This document shows positions 46,085-59,818 of a DNA stretch of 64,000 nucleotides, piece after piece; positions within the stretch are counted from its first letter, which is position 1; each line of letters starts with the position of its first letter. The position numbers were made by a program, and so were the translations under genes. The DNA is from Irpex lacteus (taxonomy: Eukaryota > Basidiomycota > Agaricomycetes > Polyporales > Irpicaceae), in NCBI GenBank assembly GCA_001986395.2, contig MQVO02000001.1, forward strand, positions 2,418,001 through 2,482,000. The letters run 5' to 3'. A model generated the notes under the pieces. That model had not been told where the DNA came from. It searched no databases and was given only the letters and a program-made list of their open reading frames with translations.

Positions 46085-48983
46085 GAGACGAACTTGAACG
46101 GAATTTACTCCTCCCGGTCTGCTTGTACCCATAGTTTCGACGTCTGTGAGCATCAAAGGACACCATCTGCACTCTGTCGTACTGTCTGTCGTAGTTATTA
46201 TATCCCCCTCCTGACACCACCACCGCTTTTCATCCCATCCCCGTTGTTCATAGACCGCAGCCATGACCTAGTACGCTCCTATCTCGTCGTCTCGCAGTGC
46301 GCGCGTCGGCGTTGTAATGTAATCGATAGTTATGTTCATTCAAATAAACCGTGGACCTGCTGTGGCCACCACTATACCTCAAGGACGCGTCATCCCTCAA
46401 GGCCTCGCCAATGGGCATGCAAGAAATTGACCGACGCGTAGCCGGAAGCCGCCCTCTCGGAGTCACTCCCATCATCCCGTGACGATGGTAGCCAGCCCTG
46501 TCCATAGCCTCGACTCTGAAGCTGTGGACAGAGCAACAGATTGAACAGAAGGTCTGCATACTCGTGGTGTACCCATGCAATCTATATACCTCCCTGGTCT
46601 TGGCGGTGATGCCTTTTGAATCCAACTCATTATCCCTGTAATACTCCGTCTGGCCGTAGCGTTCAGGCGGTAGCACTTGATAGGATAGGCAGGAAGTAGT
46701 CAATATATTGAGCAGGGTAAGTAGAGAGCATATGCACTCTGCTGCTCGAATTCAAACGGATATACACGCACACGAACTCTGACAAGTCAAATCCGAGCTT
46801 TCAAGGAAAGCTAGAAAACCTCGGAACAATGGTGTCCTTCCGTGCACCCGGAAATGATAGAACGGCGTGGTACTATGGCATTGAGCGACTGTCCGGAAAT
46901 ACTGCCTGGTGTTTTCTAGGTTTTTGAATTGCTTGAGTGCAAATACAAAGGGTGAATGGATGGATGGGTGGACAGGGGGATGAGCGCGAAGTTTGGGCCT
47001 GGTTTGGCGGGAGAGAATCTCTCGAGGTTGGTGGGTACGGTACGGTGATACGCAGGCTTCTGAGTGTAGATGTCGAGTGTATGGAAGTGAAGGTGTGTAC
47101 GTGATGAAGGACTCTGTGAGTTCCGCAGAAAACTGTCAGTGAGTGATATATGACTACACCAGCGACCCTACCTAACCATGCCACTCGTGATCGTCAATAG
47201 ACCATGCCGGGGCTCAACAGTCCATCGCCAGCGATGAGTCGATACACCGGCCATATGGTGGTATTCCCGAATCCTAACAGACACATCGAATAGGGAAGCT
47301 TCGTCAATACGAAAAACACACTTCCCTCGGTCCCTAAACGCACCTTCAACATATCACGCGCGTCGTCGACCTCTAAACCTCGGCTCGGGGGTTATTGGCC
47401 AACGAGTCGTCGTGTGGGGAAATAGAGTCGGCCGCCTCTCTGTTCGTTCTTACCCCGCTTCGAGGTGCAGGTGACCAAGGGTGCATCACGTCGCAATAAA
47501 TTGTGAAGGTGTCGTTTCTTCCTTCCTGTCTTCCTATGGCGAAGAGTTGCTCGGCGTAAAGAGTCATAAGGGGATGCGCCATATTAGCGTTTGGGAGTGC
47601 GGTCCTCGGTCCTCGGTGGATATGTAGATAATAGATATGGTGCTGGCCACATGATTTACGGTAGGAATACGGCGAGGTTGAAGGATGTGAAAGCCATGTG
47701 GGCGAGAGAATAGCTTTTGATGTTTGGCGGATATGTCGGGACGATGTGGGCGAAGAGACGAGGGGCGTTGTGTACGGTCATTGACACGCGCTTGTGGGTG
47801 GCCAATGAGTGAGAGATGGGAGCACGGCCTGTTGGACACGGAGTTAGATGTTAGCCTATAGGTAGTAAAGTGGCTGTATCCACACATGTCTGGGCCGTGT
47901 TCTCGATTAGTCACATTACCCAGTGGATCTATACTGCAGTACGAACAAAGACCTGCGTCACTTTCAGGGCTGATGATAGACGGGCACAGATACTGTACCT
48001 TGTGATCGAGTTACCCGCTGTATAATGCACGACGAGGCCCAGTCTTATAGGCAGTGACAAGCACTGCCTTGGCTTCCAACGGTGTTAGGCCTAGGTACAA
48101 GTATGTTGAAGAACGTCAAACCTATTGGCACAGTGTTCTACGTCCTTTAGGTCCGTGTTCTATCCAGACCTTGACTGTAATACACGTGGCCATTAATCTA
48201 GAATGAATGGTCCTGTCAGTCTTCGAAGCAGTATAGCAAAAGTCAATATCTGCAAGCAGCTGTGTACTCACCGTAGACCATCAGCGCAGTTGCCGCCAAC
48301 TCAAACTGCTGACCGAGTTGAAGGACGTCAGCGGCCAGACGCCCTGACTAGTTGGTTTTCAGGTAAAAAGACACGGCCACTCCGCGACTCTACTAGATTA
48401 CGAGAATAAGAACAAGACTTGTGGTTACCGTTGTTAGTAAGTTGTATACACACACGCGAGGCTTATTAGTACGTATTGGCAGCGATTACAGCTCTCACCG
48501 CTACTTCAGTAACGCTGAGAACCAAGCCCCGAGGTCACTGTGAACATCACCTGCTTATTCAGAGATCACGGCCAACCAAGCACGAGGGTATACGTATGTG
48601 AGAACCACAATAATCGACGCAGCAGATACGTGAGAATCGTATAAATTCACCCATCCACGAGTGCACTTCACCGCTTGCTCCGGTGCTGCGGACGGGCAGG
48701 CATCGGTCGGCGAGCACGTCGTCTAATTAAAGGCATACAATACAGTGAGTAATGGTGCTCAAACGTTAAAAGGAGTGGATAACGATCAAGCGGGGTATCG
48801 CTACGATTCCCATGAATCAAGTGAATCAAGTCGTAGATGAATATAAGCGAAGGTCCGAGGCAGAGTCAAAAGAGTATACTGTGTGAGGGAGGACAAAAGT
48901 GTGGAAGGAGGCGAATGAAGCAATAAGCAGGAACGTGCTACAGTGTCACTTGTATGAGATGGTAGGAGACACATGCCACTTCC
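46085..48983. other. Intergenic region of about 2.9 kb
   Basis: No gene or repeat recognised. Frames here are short and overlap on both strands without coding character. Confidence 0.5.
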
Positions 48984-49863
48984 TTAGAGCAATGCCGTGG
49001 CCGCTCCAGCAGTGATCAAGGAGGCTACCAGAGCTCCAGCACCCGCCGACGTCCATGTCCTCTCTCCAGCGCTCCTCTTCTTCAGTTCCCGCTTCTCCTG
49101 CTGCTCGTCAGCGGTGGTAGTGTTAACAAGAGATTGAGTCGGGAACATAGTGGGTGTGCTGGAGATCTGGAAGAACGGCGGGTTGGGCGAGTCGTCGAAG
49201 TTGGCCAAGGAGAGCTTGGGGCCGTCGGTGGGATCCTGGAATATGCGGAAGGATCTGTAGAGAGTCGTGAAGTTGTAGGCCTGGATGAAGTTCGAGACCG
49301 CTTCGCAGGGTGCCTGGACCTGTTGGAATCCATCGCCGAAGGGGGTGGTGATTATGGATCCATTGCCCAAGATCACGTATGAACCGTGATCCCACATCAG
49401 GGTGGCGGTCAGGCAGTGTGGGTCAGAACCTGTTAAACGGTCAGAAATGCCATTCATAGATCCAAGACCGAAGAGCCGCACCATTGCCGAGGAGGCGGTA
49501 TTGAGATCGCTCGTAGAATCCAGAGTACGTACTAACACGATCTTCAGTACAGGTTCAGCACCGTAAATCTGCATTGAACTCACAAAGAAATACTGATGCC
49601 AGACGTTTTCGGAGGGAAGAAGGTACGGTTATTTGGGCTAACGAACGTCTACGATTCCTTCAGAAAAATACCTTCCAAGTCGTATCATCAGCACTCACCG
49701 GTCCAGTTAGCACACGCTTGCTGCCCGTACTCCATGTTCCCTCCAATCCTGTCACATTGTGTATGCTATCCAAAACCATTTGCTCTCCGGTGCCATCTTC
49801 TCCGCGCTGCGCCAGGACCGGTGCTGCGACCAGGGCAAGAATGGCTGCGAAACTGAAGCGCAT
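48984..49863 (-). CDS. ROT1: ROT1-like ER protein
   Basis: Rot1 in yeast is an essential ER-membrane chaperone needed for cell-wall beta-glucan and glycoprotein folding. The start at 49863 opens MRFSFAAILALVAAPVLAQR, a clear signal peptide; an upstream Met at 49872 is possible. The first exon continues with LEGTWSTGSKRVLTGP. The second gives FVSPNNRTFFPPKTSGISIS. The last exon has DPHCLTATLMWDHGSYVILG, NGSIITTPFGDGFQQVQ, a conserved Cys in APCEAV, YRSFRIFQDP and SSTPTMFPTQSLV. These match the family pattern. The C-terminus is a basic stretch followed by a hydrophobic segment (GALVASLITAGAATALL), which fits the membrane anchor. One exon between the second and last exons could not be placed with confidence. 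Confidence 0.78.
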
Positions 49864-52254
49864 GTTAAACAAGTTGATTGAGGCCTAGTTCGGCGATGGT
49901 GGTTGATGGAAAAGACTCGATGCGAGTCGACCGTGCTGGACGGGGAGGACGACGAGGAAGACGAGGAGGAGGGTGAGAGTAAAGAACGTGTTTGGCGGCG
50001 TTTGGCCCGTTGGAGCGTTGCTACGTCTCCCGCCTAAAATGGAAAGTCATCACGTGCTCGGCTTCCCATCACCTGCGCGAGAATTTTTCTTTGTTCTGCA
50101 GCATGTGCAGGTTGGCAGCGACCACCATCTGCCTCTGCGGCGAGAACGCAGATGGCGGCCTTCGTCGGTCATGTCGGCGTCGGGCAACGAGGAGCAGGTC
50201 ATTGACGGGATCGAAGGCTACTAGAGCTTAACGTTAGGTGAGTTGACGACGTTTCACACAGTGCACTCACGAGATGTAACCAATACGGATGTAAATTGTC
50301 CAAAGGACAAAAAGTCCGAGAGCGCATAAAAACCATGTGGATCTTTCCGTTGCCTTCCTTCTGACTCTCCTCTTTGTCGTGTATGCTCGTTTCTTCGATT
50401 TGCTGACATCGTCTTTTAGGGAAATGGACGTACACGTCGAGTGCCGTCTCGTCCGGGCGAGGTTGCTGTAATAGTCACCTGTGATAGCTTCAAATATATT
50501 TTTCTACGTATCACAAGTCTACCCCAGCCCATCGTGTCCCGCGTCGTATCGGACGAAGTGTGTGGACCTCCGTGTTTTCTTTGCTTTTGAACCAGAAATG
50601 ACTTCATCTGTGTGGTCATTATTGAGCACGCATTGCTCCAATGACCTGTAGGCCTCGACATTGTGCCCTATTATGCCGCATTTCCATGAGGCTAGATCGA
50701 CGAGAACTCACCATGTAGCAATCACAGGCATACTCCACCTCCGATAGCAAGGCGGACGAAGAGGCCTTGACTACACCCCACGTCTTCCACAGGCATTGTA
50801 ATAATGTGGCCATGGTGCTGCAGCACTCTGGCTGGAGTTTGTATCTTTATGTCGTCTTGTCTTATCCTATCCAGGTTCTACACAGCACCGAGGGCAACCC
50901 AGGTTACCCCAGTACCCCCAAGATCCGACTATGCACGGGTGATACGGAGGGGAATCAATGTAATGCTTACGATAATTACAAGGTTTCCTCACTCGGCATT
51001 CAATTTCGAGTCGGACGTGGCGGCACAGCAAACTCAAACAACCTAGCATATCGATAACAGAGTTTGTCCAGGGTTCAGCGGTATCCTTGCCGTGACACTC
51101 ATTTGAGCGTTCCGCGGTAGACCCGTAATCTGTAAGCACTGTCTATACGCTGTACACCTACTTCCGTGACCGACTGATACGCCGTACTTGAATAGTTGGC
51201 GACGTCTACATCGATATCAGAGTTTGTACAAGGCTCGGCGGTATCCCTGCCGCGACACTCATTTCAGCGTTCCGCGGTGTACCCGTTTGTAAGCATTGTC
51301 TATTCGATGTACACCTGCTTCCGTGACCGACTGATACGCCGCACTTGGATAGTTGTCGATGTCTTCGTCGGCAGAAGTATATTGACTGCGATCGCGACAT
51401 TCAACTTCGCCGATAGTCTGTCTAGTTGGAAATCTCATTATCGCCAGGGTCGTAAGCATACCATCGCAATTCTGACGTAAATGCATAACTGTCTGCTCTG
51501 CCATCTATGTACTGTAGCTGAAGCCTGCCATCCGAGGTCCCAACCAATCTCTCAGAGTCTCTCCGGTATCCGCGGGCGAAAAGCACGCATTTCCCCACCG
51601 AGGTTTCGAAATATCGAAGATCATTAACATGCTGTAAGAGTAAGTCATTACAAAACAGCCGTACAGCCGTACCGCTCTGGCTGAACCGCGCACAGCGTCA
51701 TAAGTAGGAGCAATTTGGAACCTTGTCAACGTTATTCATATCATAGAATTCGAAGTCGTGTGTGTAGCTTTAACCTAACTTACTTTGTCGGGCGGATGGA
51801 CGTATACTCCGGTTCGCGCTCGTCGACGGTCGCCACAACACTGATGAGCATGCCAGTACGTATGGGGCGCGGGAGTGCGACATTGACCTGGTAGTGAGTG
51901 TCTCGAAACACGTCAGGCAGCGAGTGACGTCGCGAAAGACGTACTGTGCGAGCGCGATCACAAGTAAAGCAGTGTGGTATCGAACGGTCAATGAAATTCG
52001 CAAGATAGCGACGTTTTTCTACAGACGTGATGGTTGTGGTATCGTGGTACACTCTACATACTTTTACAAACTGATACAAGAAGCTTAAGCCAATGTCCTC
52101 TAGGTGTTGCGAGATAGAGAAGATAAGTAGCGAGACAGTGTGAGAATAGCAAGGACAAGCTCCCATGCAAGCATGTCAACATCCAGATGGCGGTAGATAG
52201 ATGAAAGATATGAGGATAGGAATGTGAGAGAGAGACAACGCCGGCGGTATCTGC
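49864..52254. other. Intergenic region of about 2.4 kb
   Basis: No recognised gene. A 160-bp tandem duplication sits at 51051-51368. Upstream of the ROT1 start lies a short GAGGAC/GAGGAA-rich run near 49945. Confidence 0.5.
51051..51368. repeat. Diverged 160-bp tandem duplication
   Basis: Two direct copies (about 51051-51210 and 51211-51368) share long blocks such as GTGACCGACTGATACGCCG, the GCGTTCCGCGGT segment and CAGAGTTTGT. They carry scattered substitutions and a small gap. No protein is encoded in common. The degree of divergence suggests an old duplication. Confidence 0.75.
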
Positions 52255-54551
52255 TCAGTGTTGCTTGACTTTGGGGGTGGTAAAGGCAGACATGATTGGC
52301 TCCCGCAGCGCCGACATAAGTTTGGGCTCGTATGCGGAAAACAGGAACAGGAAGAAGAGGAAGAGAGCCTGGAGGATGTCGAGACAGAAGCCGACTGCGT
52401 TCCCGATAACCGTCTGCGCGCCCGTAGCCTGCATGAGGTCGTAGAAGATCGCAGAAGGCTGAGGCTTTGCTTTGCGCTCAGCATATTCCAGCTCGAAAGG
52501 AAGCCGAACAGCATCTTGCTCAGACCCGAGTGCTATAATCACAAAACAGACGACGTCAGGAACTGAAACCGCGGGACATTGTTGGTGTTATGTGACAGAC
52601 CTGAGACATACAGAGCCGCGTGGAGTCCGGCGTTGAAGCCGTCTTCGTGGAACGTGTAGTTCATCCAGGCGCCAGCGAAGGAGATACCACGCTTGGCCTG
52701 GATTTCGTGCATCCGACGCTGTGCGCGCACGCCCTGGCGGAGATAATAGTGAGACACCGCCCGTGGATGATCGAGAATCCCGCGCACATACCTTCACGTC
52801 AACGACGGCATGGTCATACTGGTGCCTCGAAATGACCTTGCTCTCATCAGGCTCAAACGGCGGGTTCATGGTCACGAAAAGGTGGCCATGGTCTTCTGTT
52901 GAGATGCTTTGGAGCTGGTTCATCCAGACTGGAAAGAAGCAAGATAAGGATCAGTAAAGAATGTGAGCTGTGTACTCAGTTCTGAGAACATACATGTGCT
53001 GCGTAGAAGCCGTCAGTTAAGAGTCATTGCTACAACGACACGATATAACTCACCAAGAAGTCTTGTTGATATTAGCCTTCCGCCGGTTCGTTGCGGGGTC
53101 AGTGCCAGAATATGTCAAGTAGTTCCACGAGGCCCATGCCTCAGGACTCTTCGGCATTAACTAGCGTGATGCTGTGAGTTCGTATCCTGTAGGCACATTA
53201 TGAAATGGCACGTACTCGTGCGTCGCTGTGCAACACAGCAGTATTCTTGTTCCATCGGAATGAGCTGAGGAGCTCTTCTTCGAGCGCAGTGAGCCCTTTC
53301 CCTCGGCGCAGGATATCGAGAGTAGCATCGTTATGGCAGGCCATGATAACGTGATCAAATTCCTCAATATGACCATCTGCGGTCTCGAGGAGAACTTTGT
53401 GTCTTGGCTTGGGCGACGAAGGGTCCTGAATAGGGAACGAAGAGACCGAACGGACCGGCGTATTAACATGCAAGCGAGACGGATCGAGAAGCGAGACAAT
53501 CTGGTCGACGTATGTTCGGCTGGGAGCTCAAACGTAAGTTATGGTTCTTGTCCAATAGAATGGAATCACACGCACTTGCCACCCCGCAGAGTCATCCAGC
53601 AGGCTTCGTCTTCGGTCTGCAGCAAGTGGTAGTTTTCCATGAATTGAAGCTGCACGTATAACTCTATTAGCTTGTGTCGACAAAGAACAACGATGTTCTC
53701 ACCAAGGTTCGCGCTGGGAAATCTGCCGCGCATATGTCTGGAGGTGTGCAGTATAGGGCTGCCATCATTGGCTGTTCTCGCGTTAGCATTACAATCACGG
53801 AGTTAGCGCCAAGCCGGAGTTTAGACTCACAATAAGCATGTTATCGCGGAACGCATCCGAGTATCCTTCCCTTTCCAGGTACTCGCCAATGGTTATTTCG
53901 GTATCACTGCCACTGGCAATGTTCTGCTCGTTTTCCATGATGAGTCGCCTCGCGCAAGCGTTGAAGCGAAGGATATCGTAGATCATTCTCCATGTGTTCC
54001 TGTCGAGGACGTTCTTGACCTGTGCGAAGATTGCCCGAAGGCCTTTGAACGCCCACTCTCCAACGCCGTCGTCTCGTGAAACGCTGAAATGCATCCATGT
54101 CGGAAGTATGGCCTCCTTGAGGTTCGGATACATCTTCAGGAAACGAATGAAATTGGGATAGTTGACAGGGTTGAAGACAATCTATAGATAAATTAGCAAC
54201 GTGTTCAACATGCTGCACAAGAAATTTCTCGCGACTCACAAATCCCCTGAAAACGTCGTGATTAGCATAGGGTTACATTCGATCGTAGTGGGACGGCTTA
54301 CATGTCTACGCTCACTTTATGCTCGCCCTTGCCGTCTTTACTGGGCTGCATAAAGCTGACGGTGTGGGCGTGGCCACCAGGACGAGGCGCAGCCTCATAC
54401 AGGTGTACCTCATGTCCGCTGAATTCATTAAGAGCCTAAATGACAGAGACAAGCCGAGTTAGATAATGCTGCCCAAGAACTGCTATCTCAGCCTACATAC
54501 CCAGGTTGCACCAAGGCCCGCAACACCGGAGCCGACGACAGCTACCTTCAT
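52255..54551 (-). CDS. FAD-dependent amine-oxidase-like oxidoreductase
   Basis: Predicted flavoprotein; substrate unknown. The start at 54551 opens MKVAVVGSGVAGLGATW, a dinucleotide-binding GxGxxG fold. It is followed by ALNEFSGHEVHLYEAAPRPG, GGHAHTVSFMQPSKDGKGE, and VDTGFIVFNPVNYPNFIRFL. A middle region includes ITIGEYLEREGYSDAFRDNM, AALYCTPPDICAADFPAR and YVDQIVSLLDPSRLHVN. The second FAD-contact region is FDHVIMACHNDATL. Later come SPEAWASWNYLTYSG, HLFVTMNPPFEPDE and ISFAGAWMNYTFHEDGFNAG, which resemble the C-terminal FAD-binding part of the COG2907-type family. The C-terminus has a hydrophobic helix (DILQALFLFFLFLFSAY), so the protein may be membrane-tethered. About ten introns. The next gene upstream on the same strand is the adenylate-forming reductase. 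Confidence 0.82.
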
Positions 54552-55717
54552 GACTGCTGCGGTGTGAGCAAGAAGAGGAAGGGGAGCTTGAGGCTGATGT
54601 AAAGGGAACAGGAGAAACGGTTATGAAAACCGCAGCGTAGAGTGGGTGAACGAACAGAGGAGTAGGAGCACCGAGGTATATATGTATAATTCCGTAGTCT
54701 GGGTGGATTGGCCCGATAGACATGACTGGAGATAGATTTTAGAAGCGCGTGTCGCAAACGATGCGAGGGACTCGGTAAGGGTTCTGATTGATCTGAATTC
54801 CAAACACCAAGAGCATGATGATGAAAAACGTGCTCATTGTTCCTCCCTTGCATGTGTAGAGTAGGACCGTCCAAATTAGTCCGATGTGACGACCTGATGG
54901 GAATAGAAATGCTATGAGTGTTTGAATACCAATCATACGTTAACACTACCAAAGAGAACACACCTAATGTCAGGTTGTTGAGCGGTTTTCGCAGCGCGAG
55001 TTTCGATTCGCAACCCGGTGATCTCGCTACACTTTACAATTCGGTACCAAGCGCTCGGAATAAACCGCATTGTGGCAAGTGTTGGTTGTGTGACGAGCAC
55101 CATGTCGATCACCACGTTAGCCTCACAGTACCTGATCCTGATTTGGGTGTAACATGAGTCCTGTCCAAGACCTGTCGGCCTGACAGTATTACGCACCGCC
55201 GTGGCTGTGTAGACGTTCAGTGCGAGAACAGTACGATCAACAACCTCGTGCTCCGCTGCAAACTGAACGCAGTTGACGAGATCCTCACCTTCTAGATAGT
55301 TGGATCCCCGTATCATGGGCGGTTTGTCGGCTAAAAGGCAGAACCCGTTAGACAGGCAAACGCTGTTGATTTAGGGGAGTTCTCATTGCTGTACTATGGT
55401 ACCAAGGCAGCTAAGAAACAAGTCACAATGCTCAGCGGATGATGGTGAGGAGCAAAGGCATGCACGTTAGAAAAGAAGCGTCTGCTAGTTTACCTGAGTC
55501 CGGTTGCTTCTGAAAAGCGATCGGGCGCTTGATCGGAACGAACCGAGCATTATCCAGATGCCATCATCACAGAAATAGCAGGTGTAGTGCATGACGCTCC
55601 GGATACATGCCCAAGGTGGCGATCATTATGTGGTATCTCCTAAACCTTCGCAATAGTGCAATCATGAGATAACATAAGATCCGTGATAGGTTCCAGGTAG
55701 ATACATGTTATATTTGG
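54552..55717. other. Intergenic region between oxidoreductase and reductase genes
   Basis: Holds the promoter of the oxidoreductase and the 3' end of the reductase. No further gene recognised. Confidence 0.5.
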
Positions 55718-58700
55718 TTACGCTGCCTCAACTTTCTGACCGCTATATTTGAACAAGCCCTGCTCCTTCCAATACGACACCCATGCGCGAGTATGCTCGA
55801 TACTGACAGGAGTAAGGAGACGTGCGGTCTCGCTCTGCCGTTGGAGCTCAGAAGTCTCGAATAGCGGGAAGCCGCCAGCCTCGACTGCAGCGTCAGGCTG
55901 CTCGGGCACTTGAAGTCCACGGAAGAACTCCAACAACTTGATTGCAGGCTAGTAGAGTTTCATCAACACCGGTCTTCAGGGATCGACAAATTTGTCATTC
56001 AACGACTTACCACGTCTTCTAGGATCTGTGGGGTCGGATCCTTATTGAGAGACTCCACCTTCTCGAGCCACTGCGCATATGGAACCATGGGTAAGTGCGC
56101 GTCCAGAGCGTCGTTGAGGAGCTTGAAGACTTCGTCCCAAAGAACGGGTCGTGGATGGGACACGTTGACCGTCTTCGGCACCGGCTCATTGGAGACTACA
56201 ATGTCTCGAACAATGCCAGCTACCGCGTCTACCGGTATCCAAGAGATCGTCTAGATAAATTAAAACATGTCAATTACGTCGCACATAAACTTGATAAGCG
56301 ACACAGCTTACCCCTGGCAGTGCAGGCAGCATACCCAGAGCAAGACTCGACTTGACGAGGATAGGAACCCAGTCGGTCGTATTCCACGCTCCAGTGGTAG
56401 CTGAGCCTGAAACTTGGCCGACCCTGAGCGATATGGTCTGCATGCCTTTGTCCGCCGCTTTGGCAAGCATCTATCGCAGCTATGTCAACAAACGCTGGAT
56501 AACAATGCACTTTAGAACTCACCTGCTCAGTCACATACTTCGAAGACGAGTATCCAGTTGAACTCGCAACTTCGGGGTCCGCAATAGGCTGTTCTGGCAC
56601 CGGTCCGGTGGTAACATCCCACTTGCTCGCGACAGAGATAGAAGACGTAAACATGATGGTCACCGATTGCGGCAGCGAAGCGCAGAAGTCCAGCACTTTG
56701 CGTGTGCCAGAAATCTGATTTTCAAAGGAACCAAGAGCGTGATTAAAGTCGACCTTCCATCCATTCAGCATTACGTGAGTAAGGGAGCCTTTGATCTGTA
56801 ATTATAATTAGTCGGTATCTGATTGTGTCCAAACCGTAGACGTGCAAATTCCGAACTTACCTCGTCGAATGTTTCCTTATCCAGACCAAATAGATCTTCG
56901 TTGAAATCGCCCGCTAGAGCCCCGACCCTGGATTCTGTTAGGAGCTGTACAGGAAGACCACGCTGTTCGAAAGCCTTGTGCAGGCGCTCGAGCGGCGATG
57001 CACCCGACGAACGTCTGTCGAGGGTATACACTTTGGCGACGTGCTCATCGCTGAGCAAAGTGGAGAGGATGTGGGCGCCGATGTTGCCAGTAGATCCGGT
57101 GAGCAGAACAACCCGCCCTTGTGCCTGCTTAGGAACCGGAAGGTCGGCAGCGTACTTATCGATGAGCTCAACAATTTGCTCAGTACGGCTTCTTTCAGTG
57201 CCAGCGCCAGAATTCAACGCGAGAATGGCTGAGGCCAGGCGGGCAACCGTGGGGTTATCGAAGACGAAGTTCTGAGAAACCTTGGAAGCCGCCTGTTGGA
57301 CACTTGCGTCCGACGAAGTTCGGAGCGCAGTGATTATGCGATTTCTCAAAAACGTTGCGCTTAAGCTGTCGAATTCAAGAGATTAAGCATTTGCCAGTCA
57401 ACCTTTGACGCAATGCAAATGAAATGAAACCAATTACCCACCTGTCGAAACCTTGCTCAAACAAGTCGTGCGTGATATCACGAGAAATACCATCATTGAG
57501 TGTGTCCGCCTGATCCAAGAGCCATGATTGGATATCGCTTTCGGACCACGAGGCCGGCCCGCCGGCCTCTTTCTCTGTGCTGTCTTCCACGGCCTTGTAC
57601 CTGTTATGATAAGGACAAGGTTAAGGTGCCTTATACCATAAAGAAGGAAGAATCGCACGCACGCTTTCTCAATCTCTTCCGCGTACAGCGCCAGAGCCTG
57701 CCGCCGTATCACGGTGCCTTTCGCAGCACGAGGAAGGGGCTTTGATGGATCAGTCACTACGATCATTTCCTTGAAAACCTTAGCAAACGTAGGCGCCATG
57801 GCATTGGCTTCTGCCACAATGGGCCTGTGAAACCGCAAGCCGCACGGGATAAGCCATTGGTTCATCTCAGCAGTACTAGATGCAACGTTTGTACGTACCA
57901 GACCTTGTTACGGAATTCCGCAATAGATGCTTCATTATTCGGGTCTACGGCATGTTCGGGGTACGGTTCGACTAGCACTCCTGGCTGCATCTTCTCTCGA
58001 CCAAACATCACAGCTCCCGCGATGATGGTGTTCGCAGTCATATGTCCCTCCTGTTGAATAGGGACTATCTTCTCACCTGGTGACATAGAAGTGATGAGAC
58101 TTGCTTGTACAGTGAACGAGATAGACTCCTGACTTACCCGTCCCCAGAACGATAACGTCGTCCAGCCGTCCAACTCTGATATGGAAAAATCCCGTGGGTT
58201 AGAAACATAAGTCTGCAATGGAAAGTGTGAGAGCGTACTGACATTCGCCATAAGCCTTTCTTGGTAGGGTGAGGCTCGTAAAGGTCCCTTGTAGAGTACC
58301 CTTTGACGTCAGGAAGGTTCTCGACAGCTGGCTGGTGGGTTTCACATGTCTAGGACGTGTTGATTAGCCTCTTCCTGAGCAATCCAGAAGCAGTATACTC
58401 ACAAGGAACTGGAGCTCGAATGAGCCATCACCTTGAGGCACCCATCGTACGTTGGATTGCGGTGGAAAGTACAACCAGTTCCACTCCTCCTTGGTCTTCC
58501 CAATGTCGTTCCGGCCAAACTCGACGGTATCGAAGTGTCCGGTGTTCAATCCAGTCTCAGTGGTGCCGAAGACAGACTGGAGTGTGACACCCGCTTTGAC
58601 GAGCTTCTCGCCACTTGCGAGTGAAAGTGGACCGCCTCCGAAGCTCTGCCACACAGTCCTCAGTGCTGTGCATCATAATCGCGATATAAGCTACTCACGA

Positions 58701-59818
58701 CTGTCACGAGAGTGGCAAGATACTTCCTCGTCTCCTCTGATTGCGCCCATGCCTACAAGGTAGTGTCATTTAAACGTGCATCAATGCCAGTGACTGGATG
58801 TGAAGCGTACCTCAACGAAGGCAGGCACGCTGGGTATAGCATTACAGTTGGTGACTTGAGATAGATTGATGACTTTGTCCGCCGTCGGGATAACTGGCGG
58901 CAACGGTTCTTGCGGGGTGAACATCCCAGCAGGCTGGCCGGTCGACAATGGGTCGAGTGCCTGGAGGTAAGTGCCCATAGTATGGAATGTCGGGAGACCA
59001 CCAGAACACCATCGAAGACCGTGCTTCCTGTTCTCCCTGCCAAACTCTGCATCAACGAGGTACGGTCAGTACACGCATCTCAACCGGACTGATTCGAGTC
59101 TTACCGGACTTGATCCATTGGAGCAAGATCTTGTGAGTTTCGAACACAGGCTTCGGGAGACCAGTAGATCCAGACGAGTGCAGAACGATCGCAGGCTCGT
59201 TGGGATCAAGCGGTGTTGACCTCTCTGGATAAGGGCCTTCTTCCAGTACGTCGTTCTTGTTCTCCGACTTCAGGGTAGGGAAGACCTCGTATATGGAGTA
59301 TAAGTGCTCAACCGCAACATCATATCCCTTCTCCGTAAGCTGAGACTGCGCTGCAGTGGCAAGCGACAGAAGGGAAGGTTGCGTGATAACTCGAACGGCC
59401 TTGGTCAAATACAGAAGGTTGGCTACCGCTTCGGGAGAGTTACGAGGAGAGATCGGTACAGGCTGAGGTATTTCAAAATCAGTGCGCCATCTACATGCCA
59501 ATACGGAAGGTGTATACATACCACTATGCCAGCCCGTAAGAGTCCATGCATGAGCGCGACATAGAGGATCGAATCGCAGTTGATCAGAAGGCCGACAACT
59601 AAACCCTCTGGGCCCTCCCTACCAGGACGAGCACGATGAGCAATTCTGTGTGTGGCGTTTGCTAATTCTGTATAAGTGATAGCAGTTGCCTTTGAAGGAT
59701 CCTCGAAGGAGGGGAAGAGAACCCAGGGACGCTCAGGGTTATGCTTCGCGTGGAAGTCCACGAAGCCCGGGAATAGAGAAACAGATCCGTCAACAGGAGG
59801 AAGAGCTTGAGAGGCCAT
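55718..59818 (-). CDS. Adenylate-forming reductase (NRPS-like, A-T-R)
   Basis: Predicted to activate a carboxylic acid with ATP, load it on a phosphopantetheine arm and release it reductively as an aldehyde or alcohol using NAD(P)H. Substrate unknown. The start at 59818 opens MASQALPPVDGSVSLFPGFV. The A domain shows the core motif IVLHSSGSTGLPKP, the FGTTETG motif, WRMAN / GRLDDVIVLGTGEKIVP and the late lysine motif PRAAKGTVIRRQAL. The T domain has LFEQGFDSLSATFLRNRI with the modified serine completed across an intron. The R domain begins RVVLLTGSTGNIGAHIL (Rossmann GxxGxxG). It contains MFTSSISVASKWD and the Tyr-Lys pair GYSSSKYVTEQ, then SLRVGQVSG, and ends FKYSGQKVEAA at 55718. About 1070 residues, the size usual for basidiomycete stand-alone reductases. 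It is not Lys2-like in context, and no partner synthase lies in the window. Confidence 0.88.
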
